Assembly (NCBI GenBank): GCA_036504515.1
Contig: DASXVA010000009.1
Coordinates: 490,942 to 554,941 of the forward strand
Direction: 5' to 3'
Length of the DNA stretch: 64,000 nt
Source: AWTP1-18 sp036504515
GTDB lineage: Bacteria; Pseudomonadota; Gammaproteobacteria; Burkholderiales; Rhodocyclaceae
The position numbers and the translations under genes are program-made. This document shows, one piece after another, positions 44,309 through 52,626 of the stretch; position 1 is the first letter of the stretch, and each line of letters begins with the position of its first letter. Under the pieces are notes generated by a model, which saw only the letters and a program-made list of their open reading frames with translations, ran no database searches and was not told where the DNA came from.

Positions 44309-45036
44309 TGGCAATGCGGCAAATCGTACTGGATACGGAAACCACCGGGCTTGAGTGGCGTCTTGGTGACCGAATCATCGAAGTTGCTGGCGTCGAAATG
44401 GTTGATCGCAAGTTTACCGGCCGGCATTTCCATCGCTACGTGAATCCCGAACGCAATATTGATGCGGGCGCCCAAGCCGTGCACGGCATCAGCATCGAGT
44501 TCCTGGCGGACAAGCCCAAGTTCGCTGACATCATGGATGAGTTGGCTGACTTCCTGCAGGATGCCGAATTGGTCATCCATAACGCCAACTTTGACGTCGG
44601 CTTTCTCAATTACGAGTTCAGTCTTCTCGACCGCGAACCCATTGACAAGCTTTGCGGTGGCGTCATCGACACGCTGCGCATGGCCCGGGAGCTTAGGCCA
44701 GGTAAGCGCAACAATCTTGATGCCCTCTGTAACGAATACAGCATAGACAACTCAAGCCGCCAGCTCCACGGCGCCTTGCTCGATGCTGAATTGCTGGCCG
44801 AGGTCTATCTCGCCATGACCCGGGGCCAGGAAAGTCTGGTCATGGATCTGGAATCGCCTCAACAAGAAGTGAATGCCACCTTGAGTGCCGAACGGCCGCC
44901 ATTGAAGATTGTTCGCGCTAGCGAAGCAGAACTCGCCGACCATGATCGGGTCTTGCAGGAAGTGACCAAAGACTCAAAGGGGAAATGTCTTTGGCTGCTT
45001 GAGCCAGAAACTGCCTCTTCAGAGGCAACCGGTTAA
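44308..45036 (+). CDS. dnaQ: DNA polymerase III epsilon subunit (3'-5' proofreading exonuclease)
   Basis: The 242-residue protein has Exo I RQIVLDTETTGLEW, Exo II HNANFDVGFLNYE and Exo III H-x5-D (LHGALLDAELLAEVY), giving a full proofreading active site. The C-terminal segment after residue about 185 would contact the polymerase alpha subunit. This is the last backbone gene; a transposon end begins about ten bases after its stop. A TGCCTCT/AGAGGCA hairpin overlaps its 3' end. Confidence 0.96.
   Translation: MAMRQIVLDTETTGLEWRLGDRIIEVAGVEMVDRKFTGRHFHRYVNPERNIDAGAQAVHGISIEFLADKPKFADIMDELADFLQDAELVIHNANFDVGFLNYEFSLLDREPIDKLCGGVIDTLRMARELRPGKRNNLDALCNEYSIDNSSRQLHGALLDAELLAEVYLAMTRGQESLVMDLESPQQEVNATLSAERPPLKIVRASEAELADHDRVLQEVTKDSKGKCLWLLEPETASSEATG
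45012..45027. repeat. Hairpin at the 3' end of dnaQ
   Basis: TGCCTCT-TC-AGAGGCA is a perfect 7-bp inverted repeat inside the last codons of dnaQ. A T tract does not follow. It may be the remnant of a terminator whose downstream part was displaced by the transposon insertion, but this cannot be shown here. Confidence 0.3.
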
Positions 45037-45046
45037 GTAATCTCAC

Positions 45047-45091
45047 GGGAGTTTGGCTAATTCTGCCCAACCCCCAAAAATGTAAAGTTAG
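45047..45091 (+). repeat. Putative terminal inverted repeat of the Tn3-family element
   Basis: The 45 bases from GGGAGTTTGG to GTTAG follow dnaQ and run into the tnpA stop codon, where Tn3-family repeats normally sit. No reverse-complement partner was found in the window, so the outer boundary and the target-site duplication (perhaps the five bases before 45047) are inferred. Confidence 0.35.
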
Positions 45092-48000
45092 GCAACCGGC
45101 CCCTCTTGAACCTCAGTCATCGCCTTATTCCAATATGCCGGGTCGGCGTAGCACGCCGCTAGTGCGTCGATATCAATAATGGGCGTCGTATCACTGAACT
45201 CGAACTTCCCGAATAGATTGACATGTTGCCAAGCTACCGGCGAGACTCCTTGGATGATGGCTATCGCGTCATGGTCCCCTGCCGCCAGCTTCTGTTCATA
45301 AACTTTCGAGAGCAGTACGGTGTTGTAGTAGATGATTGCATTTGCAATCAGTCGTGAACACTCATTCCAGACCTGTTGCTCTGCTTCGGTCTGTACTTTG
45401 AATTTTCCAGCATTGACGTAAGCCACTGCCCTGCGGAATCGATGATAGGCCTCTCCCCTATTCAAGGCCTTTTGAACACTTTGGCGAAGCCCCACGTCAT
45501 CAATAAAATCTAGGATGTAAATTGTCCGGCAGATGTTATCGAGTTCCCATAGCGCTTTTTTAGTCTGATTCTGCCGCGCGTAACTGCTAAGTTTTCGGAC
45601 AATAGTGGCCTGTGTCGTGTCCTTTTGCGCCAATGAGGCCATGATGCGTTGAATGTTGGGCCATTCCTGAATGATCAACTCATCATAAGTTTTCCGTGAT
45701 GGTTTGATCAAAAAGTCAGAGGGATAGCGGCCTGGGCTCTCGAAACCAACCAACTTCTCGGTCTTTTTGTGCAGATTGCGATATCTGGGGGCAAAACCGT
45801 AGCCGAACGTGTGCAAAATCCAAAAATTGACCTGATTGGTGCCATGCGTATCCGTTGAATGCCGTTCTGGCTTGATATCTGAAGTGTTGTTGTAGAGCAG
45901 ATCAAACACATAATGGCTCTCGTGCTCATGGGTTCCAATGATTCGGGCATTGATCGGAACATTGTTGGCAACAAGTGTGCAGGCACTTACCCCTTTGTCC
46001 AATCCAAAATACTTAGGGGAATGTCGGGCATTGAAAGTATCAATCTGAGTTTCAATGCGTTGACCATCGCTGCTGGAGTGTATTTCGTTACGGATATCGT
46101 AAAGATGAAATGCCGGAAGTTTCGCAATTGCATTACTAATCGCGTCATTCGCTGCGCGTAAGGTTTCCGGCCGCAGGAAGTTACGTGAGGTGGTGATCAG
46201 CGACGAAAAACTCAGCCCGGATACCTCTGCCATCTTCCAGAGCCCCATATTGGTGCCAAGAGCAACCACGCACGCAAGAATTTCCCGAGGATCAGGATCG
46301 TGTTTGACGTAACGATCAAGCACATGGGTGAACGCGCCGAGGAAACCTGTATTGCTGGCTACAAAACCGAGTAGATCGGCGATACCGATACCAGGCAGCT
46401 GACGATAAAAGGAACTGTTAACAGGCTCTTCCGCCATAGGGTAAATCAGTGACCAGCGCTTTTTATCCCCACGACCACTGACCTTGATATGCTCGTTTTC
46501 ACAAACAGCGATCCGTTTGTTGACCTCGGAAAATCGACTTTCTAAGGCTTCACGAAAGGTTGCCAAAGTTTCTTCGATGGGTCTCAGCAATATGGGAGCA
46601 CCGATCTCCTTCAACACGGCCTCTTTGTTTTGCCAGCGCTCATCGCTGATCAAGTCATCTTCAAATCGGCGAAACTCGTTACTGTTTTTCACGAATAAGT
46701 CGCCGGATTCCAATGCATTACGCAACAGGCGGTAGACCAGAAACTCGTAGCGATCAAGATTCAAATCGCCATCGGTATCTTCTTCGGAGCCATCATCCTC
46801 ATCGGAGAACAGATAACGACGCAGGCTCTTCGGGATTATTGCCGTTGGAAACAAGGCTGGGTTGATTTGCCGTGGTGATTTACCTTGACGAAGTATCTCT
46901 TGCAAGAAGGTCACGGCACTCATCAACGGTGCATCCTCCACGCGACCGGCGAAATCCAGTTCAGAAAACAGGTGCCGAAGATTTCGCTTGAAGGTGAGTG
47001 ATAACGTTGTGCAGTGAGACCACTCAAAGCGAGTCTTGTCGAAAGTGATATTCCGCAAATAGTCTGCTACTGCGGGGAAAGTCTCAGGCTCCAGTAGCGA
47101 GAATGCTTTTTCCTGAACGACGGTAAAGGGGGCATCGTCTGGAATCGATTTATCAATAAAAAGGTTCAGCACCTCACCGGCCGCCTGAAGGTTCTCGCTT
47201 GCATCGGCCAGGGCTTGTTGCATTGCCTCTTGTGCGGCACGTTTTGCCAACTTCTCGTAGTGATCAACAAGATGAATGAACGCTTCGATCAGGTTGTCGT
47301 TGATTTGGCGGAATCGATGGAAGGCAAAACACAGCAGGTAAAGCCGTGTTGTCCCTTTTTGCATGCGCTGTAGCTTATAGACCGTGTAGAACTTCACCAG
47401 TGATGCATAATATTTTCCGCTCTCGTTCGAGAGGCCTGCTTTTGCAAGGAAGGCTTGGGCGAATTCGTGCAACGGTTGAAAGAATTTTCGGCGTTCGACT
47501 TCTCGCTTGAGTTCTTTGTGGCTGAAGTCCTTGGGTTCGCGTTTAAGAGCACTAATTCGGTACATCTGCTCATCGGCCTGCAATAGGGCATCAAGCCGTT
47601 GCAATAACTGCGGTGTGGCACTTTCCCCTAGAAGCCGGGTGACACGATGACGCTCGTGCGTGACCACCCTGCCGATCATGTCCTGGAGCGTGGTGTATTG
47701 GGGGGCAACAACACGCTGATTGGTCAGGTGCTGCAGCGATTCCCGCAGGATGTACAACGGCTGAGTCGACAAGGCGGCAATTCGCTGGGCCTTCTGTTCA
47801 AGTTCAGCCTTGGCCGTGCTATCGCAAAGACGATAGTCGAAAAGCGTGAGGATGGTCTGCTGATTTGCAACTCTCGTCGGCCTTGATGGAAGCTTGATCG
47901 CATCCATTGTCCTATCCGGAAAGTAGCGTTCCAACAAATAGTGCAGGTCATCCAAAACGTCGTCCTGCTCGAAGGAAAAGAACTGTCGTTTGGCTTTGAA

Positions 48001-48186
48001 ATATCCCAACTCTAGGGCTAGGTAGATGCCGACGGAGACGGTGCGGGCTTCGACTGCTACCTGCTCCGGTGCACTCAAATCAAAATATAGCAGCCGATCT
48101 TCTTCAGAAAAAAGTGGCAAGCCATAGAGCTCCTGGGTTTCTTGAGTGGTGAGTATGCTTAGGCGGTGTGAGTCAGCAGACGACAT
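45088..48186 (-). CDS. tnpA: Tn3 family transposase
   Basis: The 1032-residue protein has the Tn3 TnpA layout: an N-terminal DNA-binding region (the opening contains SILTTQETQELYGLPLFSEEDR) and a C-terminal DDE domain with the family hallmark STDTHGTNQVNFWILHTFGY (about 775-795). It carries out replicative transposition at 38-46-bp terminal repeats. The frame is intact, so it may be active. The sequence is less GC-rich than neighbouring backbone genes. The recombinase gene is 37 bases upstream on the same strand. Confidence 0.93.
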   Translation of the reverse strand: MSSADSHRLSILTTQETQELYGLPLFSEEDRLLYFDLSAPEQVAVEARTVSVGIYLALELGYFKAKRQFFSFEQDDVLDDLHYLLERYFPDRTMDAIKLPSRPTRVANQQTILTLFDYRLCDSTAKAELEQKAQRIAALSTQPLYILRESLQHLTNQRVVAPQYTTLQDMIGRVVTHERHRVTRLLGESATPQLLQRLDALLQADEQMYRISALKREPKDFSHKELKREVERRKFFQPLHEFAQAFLAKAGLSNESGKYYASLVKFYTVYKLQRMQKGTTRLYLLCFAFHRFRQINDNLIEAFIHLVDHYEKLAKRAAQEAMQQALADASENLQAAGEVLNLFIDKSIPDDAPFTVVQEKAFSLLEPETFPAVADYLRNITFDKTRFEWSHCTTLSLTFKRNLRHLFSELDFAGRVEDAPLMSAVTFLQEILRQGKSPRQINPALFPTAIIPKSLRRYLFSDEDDGSEEDTDGDLNLDRYEFLVYRLLRNALESGDLFVKNSNEFRRFEDDLISDERWQNKEAVLKEIGAPILLRPIEETLATFREALESRFSEVNKRIAVCENEHIKVSGRGDKKRWSLIYPMAEEPVNSSFYRQLPGIGIADLLGFVASNTGFLGAFTHVLDRYVKHDPDPREILACVVALGTNMGLWKMAEVSGLSFSSLITTSRNFLRPETLRAANDAISNAIAKLPAFHLYDIRNEIHSSSDGQRIETQIDTFNARHSPKYFGLDKGVSACTLVANNVPINARIIGTHEHESHYVFDLLYNNTSDIKPERHSTDTHGTNQVNFWILHTFGYGFAPRYRNLHKKTEKLVGFESPGRYPSDFLIKPSRKTYDELIIQEWPNIQRIMASLAQKDTTQATIVRKLSSYARQNQTKKALWELDNICRTIYILDFIDDVGLRQSVQKALNRGEAYHRFRRAVAYVNAGKFKVQTEAEQQVWNECSRLIANAIIYYNTVLLSKVYEQKLAAGDHDAIAIIQGVSPVAWQHVNLFGKFEFSDTTPIIDIDALAACYADPAYWNKAMTEVQEGPVA

Positions 48187-48223
48187 CTGAATACCTGCAC
48201 GAGCGTTTGAATGAAATGATTCG

Positions 48224-49162
48224 CTAAGGGTTAAGACCTTGGTTAAATCTGGCCTTTAAGTCGATATCCGTGACGTCCAGATAACGCATGGCCGACTTGA
48301 TGTCCTTCCACCCGACGTACTCCATTAATTCCTTTAAATCCCAGCCGCTGGATCGAGCCCAGCCGGCAAATCCCCGGCGTAGCGAATGGCTGCTGAATTC
48401 ATCCGGGTTCTCGATGCCAACTTCAGCAAACAGATCCCTCAGTAGCGGAATAATGCTGTTTGGCGCCAGCCCGCCTTCTCCAATATGCCCCCACCGATCC
48501 ACCCGCCGAAATACCGGCCCCTCCGTCAATCCGGACAAGGCAATCCAGGCCTGATAGGCCGTTACAGGGCACAAGCGCGAAAGTGCCGGGCAACGGAAGG
48601 TTCTACCTTCGTATTGCCGATCACCTTTACTGCGCGGTAAATAACAAACTAGGCCTTCCCCCACTGTAATTTCGACGTGCTCAACCCGGAGGTTCACCAG
48701 CTCGTCAGAGCGGAACCCCCTCCAGAACCCGAGCAACAGCAGCGCCTGGTTGCGGGCCAGTTTCAAGAGCCTCGCTTGATCTCCCTGGTTGTGGGCGGTG
48801 GTGAATTCCCGCTGTATCCAGTCGTTGACCTGTTGCAGCAGCTCCAACTGCAGGGGTTTTGCCCGTTTCTCAGGAGTTGTATGGAGACTGCGGATGCCTT
48901 TGAGGACCTGACGAACCATGGGGAGGCGGGTCGGGTCAGCAAAACCATGGTCGGCATGCCAGCGGGAGATGGCCGACAACCGGCTTTTGAGGGTGTTGAT
49001 GGACAGGGTTTGGGCATAGGCAGCCAGATAACGGGCAACGGACTCCCCCGTCGCCGGCAGCAGGCCTTTCCATTCGACTTCAAAGTGACGCAACGCCGAG
49101 GCATAGCTTTTTCTGGTGTTTTCGCGTTCTGCGGCGGCAATGTAATCATCTACATCAATCAT
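48224..49162 (-). CDS. Tyrosine recombinase, probable transposon cointegrate resolvase (TnpI type)
   Basis: The 312-residue protein has an N-terminal SAM-like core-binding domain (about 5-95) and a catalytic domain with Arg151 (GFRSDEL), His259-Ser-Leu-Arg262 (SHSLRRGFAGW), Trp285 and the nucleophile Tyr294 (AMRYLDV). This is the full tyrosine-recombinase active set. Its position upstream of tnpA on the same strand fits TnpI of Tn4430/Tn5401, which resolves cointegrates, but an independent integrase remains possible. No internal resolution site could be marked with confidence. Confidence 0.85.
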   Translation of the reverse strand: MIDVDDYIAAAERENTRKSYASALRHFEVEWKGLLPATGESVARYLAAYAQTLSINTLKSRLSAISRWHADHGFADPTRLPMVRQVLKGIRSLHTTPEKRAKPLQLELLQQVNDWIQREFTTAHNQGDQARLLKLARNQALLLLGFWRGFRSDELVNLRVEHVEITVGEGLVCYLPRSKGDRQYEGRTFRCPALSRLCPVTAYQAWIALSGLTEGPVFRRVDRWGHIGEGGLAPNSIIPLLRDLFAEVGIENPDEFSSHSLRRGFAGWARSSGWDLKELMEYVGWKDIKSAMRYLDVTDIDLKARFNQGLNP

Positions 49163-49183
49163 GTCCGGTAACCTTTACCCCCT

Positions 49184-49522
49184 TCAAGCAATCGGCACAC
49201 GTCGTTCCAGTGAATGGACTTGCACCCATCCTGAGCAGTCCTGTCCCGCATGCCCAAGACGAACAATCAGTTCGACCAGGACATCAGCCGCCTCATCGTT
49301 ACACACCAGTTCCAGTCGGTTCTGAAGAATAACCGGCTCGCCCAGTTCGACCGAGTAGTGCTGCTGTACGGAATCTCCCTCCGTATGAATACACTGTACC
49401 GGTGAAACCGCGATATGGAAGCACGCTGCACCGGCTTGCGCATCGCATACGGCAGAGTCTTTGAGTGCTTGGATGACTGCAGCCGTCCGGTGGGGATGAA
49501 TAAATGCCTTGATTTCCTTCAT
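49184..49522 (-). CDS. P-II-like protein of metal-efflux loci
   Basis: This 112-residue protein has the P-II/CutA-like ferredoxin-fold opening MKEIKAFIHPHRTAAVIQAL. It has lost the long uridylylated T-loop (the region after residue 35 is short) and the canonical TGxxGDGKI C-loop, replaced by AGQDCSGWVQV. It is rich in possible metal ligands (Cys26, 34, 44, 74, 96; seven His). It starts in an ATGA overlap with the RND pump gene, implying fixed stoichiometry. It resembles the P-II-like (PII-NG) group near heavy-metal pumps; a regulatory or metal-sensing role is inferred, not shown. Confidence 0.72.
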   Translation of the reverse strand: MKEIKAFIHPHRTAAVIQALKDSAVCDAQAGAACFHIAVSPVQCIHTEGDSVQQHYSVELGEPVILQNRLELVCNDEAADVLVELIVRLGHAGQDCSGWVQVHSLERRVPIA

Positions 49523-52500
49523 GTGACCTTTCCCTCCAAAGTACGGGATTGCCTGCGTTGCTCCATCCACTCGTAAACGAGTGGCAAGATGAATAGGGTC
49601 AGCGCAGTGGACGTCATGAGCCCGCCGACCACGACCGTCGCCAGTGGCCGCAGAACCTCCGATCCCACCCCGGTTGCCAGAAGGAAGGGGATCAGACCGA
49701 GGACTTCCACCAGTGCCGTCATCAATACCGGCCGCAATCGCAGCACGGCCCCCTGGACCACGATATCCCGAATCGCCATGCCTTGTTCCTTCAGTCCATT
49801 GAGAAAGGACACCAGTACGATGCCGTTCAGCATGGCGACGCCGAAGACGGCGATGAAGCCCACCGCCGCCGGCACAGACAGGTACTGGCCACTGACGAAA
49901 AGCGAAAGAATACCGCCGATGGCAGCGAAGGGTACGTTGGCAATGATCAGCGTGGCATAGCGTACCGAGTTGAAGGCGGTGTAGAGCAGGATGAAGATCA
50001 GCCCGATGGTGAGCGGCACGATCACCGCCAGCTTGGCCATGGCCCGCTGCTGATTGGCGAAGGCGCCGCCCCATTCCTGCCAGTAGCCGCTGGGCAGCTT
50101 CAGCTGAGCCTTGAGCCGAGCATCCGCCTCCCGGACAAAGCCGTCCACGTCGCGCCCTTTGACATCCAGCTGTAGCACCGCGTAGCGCTGTAACTGCTCG
50201 CGGCGCACGAAGGAATAGCCCTCCGCCAATTCCACCGTCGCGACCCGCGACAAAGGTACGATGGCACCGCCCGCGGTACGGATCGGAATGGCGCTCACCG
50301 CCTCGACGCTATCGCGGAACTCGACCGGCAACCAAACCTGGATGGCGTAGCGGCGCACGCCTTCAATCACCGTGCTGACGGCCTTGCCGCCGATGCCGGC
50401 TTGCACCACGTCGAGTACATCGTCGGCGTTGATGCCGTAACGGGCGGCCTCCGGGCGATTCACTTTGATCACCATCTGCGGTTTACCTTGATTGGCTTCC
50501 AGCGCCACATCGGTGGCCCCGGGTACCTTCTCGACGATCTCTTTGGCCTCGGCGGACAGACGGTCCAGCGTGGCTAAGTCTTCCCCGTAGATTTTCAGGG
50601 CCAGCGTCGCTCGTACCCCGGAAATCAGCTCCTCGACCCGCATCTGGATTGGCTGGGTCGCTGCCAGAACCACCGTCGGTACCTCCTGTTCCAGCCGTGC
50701 CTGCAGCTTGGCAGAAAGCTCTTGGTAGGTTATCCGTTCTGGCCAGGTCTCGTGAGGCTTCAGATCCACCAGGATTTCCATGTAGTTCACGTCCGCCGTC
50801 TCGCCTTTTTCCGCACGTCCAATCATGGCCAAGGCGTGGTTGACCTGGGGAAAGGCTTTCAGGGCCGCTTCGATGCGCTGGGAAACCGCAATGGACTCCT
50901 CCAAGGAGGTTGACGGAATGCTGGTCACCCGGAACATGAGGCCCTGTTCCTGCAGATTGGGCATGAACTCCTTGCCGAGGAAGGGAAACAGCGCCAGCGA
51001 TGCGACGAACAAGGCGCCGGTGGTCATCATGACCCGTTTCTTATGAGCCAGCGCCCACAGCAGCAGCGGCTCGAAACGGGGCTTGATTTTGCGGATCAGC
51101 CACGGATCTTCTTCCTTCTTGGCTCGCAACCCAAGGGCGGCGAGTACCGGCATCAGGGTCAAGGTCAGGATCAGGGAGCCCAGCATGGCGAAGGTCATAT
51201 TGATGGCCAGGGGCTTGAACAGTTTGCCCTCCAGCCCCGTCAGCGCGAAGAGTGGTAGAAAGACCACGATGATGATGAGCACCCCGAAGGCAATCGGGTT
51301 CATCACCTCCCGGGCCGCCTCCAGCACCACCGCGGTCCGGCTGACCGGCTTGCCGGCGTGATGGGACAAGAGGCGGTAGGCGTTTTCCACCAGCACCACC
51401 GGGCCGTCGATGGTCATCCCCAAACCGATGATGAGCCCGCCCAGGGACATGAGATTGGCCGTCATGCCCACCTCGTCCATGAAAAGAAAAGCGATCAGCC
51501 GCGCCATGGGAATGGCGACCACCACGATCAGGGCCGAGCGTACTTCCCCCAGGAACAGGAACAGGACGGCAATCACCAGCACGGCGCCTTCCAACATGGC
51601 ACGGTCAGCCATCGAGATGGCCTTGCCGATCAGGTCGGTGCGGTCATAGGCCACATCGAGTTTGATGTTCTCCGGCAAGGTCTTCAAAGCCGTCGCCAGC
51701 TTGTCGCGTACGGCTTCAACCACCTGCTGGGCGTTCTCGCCGGTACGGGCCAGGGCCATGCCGAGCACCGCTTCCTTGCCGTCCTTGGTCACAGCACCGG
51801 TACGCAGCGCGGGGGCCGCGCGGATATCCGCTACGTCCCGGACGTAAATCGGCGTACCGTCGCGCTGGGCCACCAGAATGCCGCCGATCTCTTCGGCATT
51901 GGTCACCAGGCCCAGGCCGCGCACCAGATACTGCTCACGCTGGAGATTGATGTACTGGCCGCCGACCTGCCGATTGTTGGCAGTGATGGCCGTCATTACC
52001 TCCTTGTAGCCAAGGCCGTATTTGATTAGCCGGCGGGGGTCGATCAGCACCTGGAACTGCTTCTCATCACCGCCCCAGGTGAGCACGTCGTCCACGCCCG
52101 GCGTGGTCCGCAGGATCATGCGCACGCCCCAGTCCTGGGCGCTGCGCAGGTCCATGTTGGAGAGTTTGTCGTCCATGGCTTCCAGGGTGTACCAGAACAC
52201 TTGGCCCAGACCGGAAGCATTCGGCCCCAGGGAGGGCTCCCCGTAACCTTCGGGCAGGCGGGATTTCGCTTCGGCCAGCTTCTCGCTGACCAGACGGCGG
52301 GCCAGCTGGACATCCATATCGTCCCGGAAATAGACGCTGACATAGGAGAGTCCAAACAGCGAGGTGGACCGGATTTCCTCTACCTTGGGCAGACCGGCCA
52401 TGACCGATTCGACCGGAACGGTGACCAGCTTTTCCACATCTTCGGCTGCCAGGCCGGCAGATTCTGTATAGACGTTGACCTGGATCGGCGTGACATCCGG

Positions 52501-52617
52501 GAAGGCATCCAGCGGCACCCGTTGCCAGGCCCGGATACCCATCACCACCACCAGGATGGCGGCCACCAACACGAGCAGCTTGTAGCGCAGCGAGACTTCG
52601 ACAATTTTGTTGAGCAT
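49519..52617 (-). CDS. czcA: Heavy-metal RND efflux pump, inner-membrane subunit (CzcA/CusA family)
   Basis: The 1032-residue protein has the HME-RND layout: first helix (about 11-30), porter loop 1 (PLDAFPDVTPIQVNVYTESA), the central helix bundle with GLGMTIDGPVVLVEN (398-412), loop 2, and a second bundle. In CzcA the helix-4 motif starts with Asp (DFGxxxDG); here that position is Gly398, while the second Asp (404) and Glu (411) remain. The Met triad typical of CusA is not evident. It is clearly a metal pump, but zinc, cobalt, cadmium or copper specificity cannot be assigned. It is the third gene of a C-B-A operon. Confidence 0.88.
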   Translation of the reverse strand: MLNKIVEVSLRYKLLVLVAAILVVVMGIRAWQRVPLDAFPDVTPIQVNVYTESAGLAAEDVEKLVTVPVESVMAGLPKVEEIRSTSLFGLSYVSVYFRDDMDVQLARRLVSEKLAEAKSRLPEGYGEPSLGPNASGLGQVFWYTLEAMDDKLSNMDLRSAQDWGVRMILRTTPGVDDVLTWGGDEKQFQVLIDPRRLIKYGLGYKEVMTAITANNRQVGGQYINLQREQYLVRGLGLVTNAEEIGGILVAQRDGTPIYVRDVADIRAAPALRTGAVTKDGKEAVLGMALARTGENAQQVVEAVRDKLATALKTLPENIKLDVAYDRTDLIGKAISMADRAMLEGAVLVIAVLFLFLGEVRSALIVVVAIPMARLIAFLFMDEVGMTANLMSLGGLIIGLGMTIDGPVVLVENAYRLLSHHAGKPVSRTAVVLEAAREVMNPIAFGVLIIIVVFLPLFALTGLEGKLFKPLAINMTFAMLGSLILTLTLMPVLAALGLRAKKEEDPWLIRKIKPRFEPLLLWALAHKKRVMMTTGALFVASLALFPFLGKEFMPNLQEQGLMFRVTSIPSTSLEESIAVSQRIEAALKAFPQVNHALAMIGRAEKGETADVNYMEILVDLKPHETWPERITYQELSAKLQARLEQEVPTVVLAATQPIQMRVEELISGVRATLALKIYGEDLATLDRLSAEAKEIVEKVPGATDVALEANQGKPQMVIKVNRPEAARYGINADDVLDVVQAGIGGKAVSTVIEGVRRYAIQVWLPVEFRDSVEAVSAIPIRTAGGAIVPLSRVATVELAEGYSFVRREQLQRYAVLQLDVKGRDVDGFVREADARLKAQLKLPSGYWQEWGGAFANQQRAMAKLAVIVPLTIGLIFILLYTAFNSVRYATLIIANVPFAAIGGILSLFVSGQYLSVPAAVGFIAVFGVAMLNGIVLVSFLNGLKEQGMAIRDIVVQGAVLRLRPVLMTALVEVLGLIPFLLATGVGSEVLRPLATVVVGGLMTSTALTLFILPLVYEWMEQRRQSRTLEGKVT

Positions 52618-52626
52618 GATGATTTC

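Larger units (their letters stand above)
45047..49183 (-). mobile_element. Transposition module of a Tn3-family element (one end visible)
   Basis: A transposase and a tyrosine recombinase lie on the minus strand in the order seen in Tn4430-type transposons, with the resolvase upstream of tnpA. The presumed left terminal repeat is at 45047-45091 (starts GGGAGTTTGGC, ends AAAGTTAG) and includes the tnpA stop codon. Metal-resistance genes follow to the right without a visible opposite repeat within the window, so the element probably extends past 64000. Lower GC in tnpA than in the backbone supports recent acquisition. Confidence 0.6.

Noticed and set aside
49523..50074. N-terminal extension of the P-II-like frame into czcA
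   Set aside because: The added residues overlap czcA in another frame and resemble nothing; the ATG in ATGA overlap is the better start.
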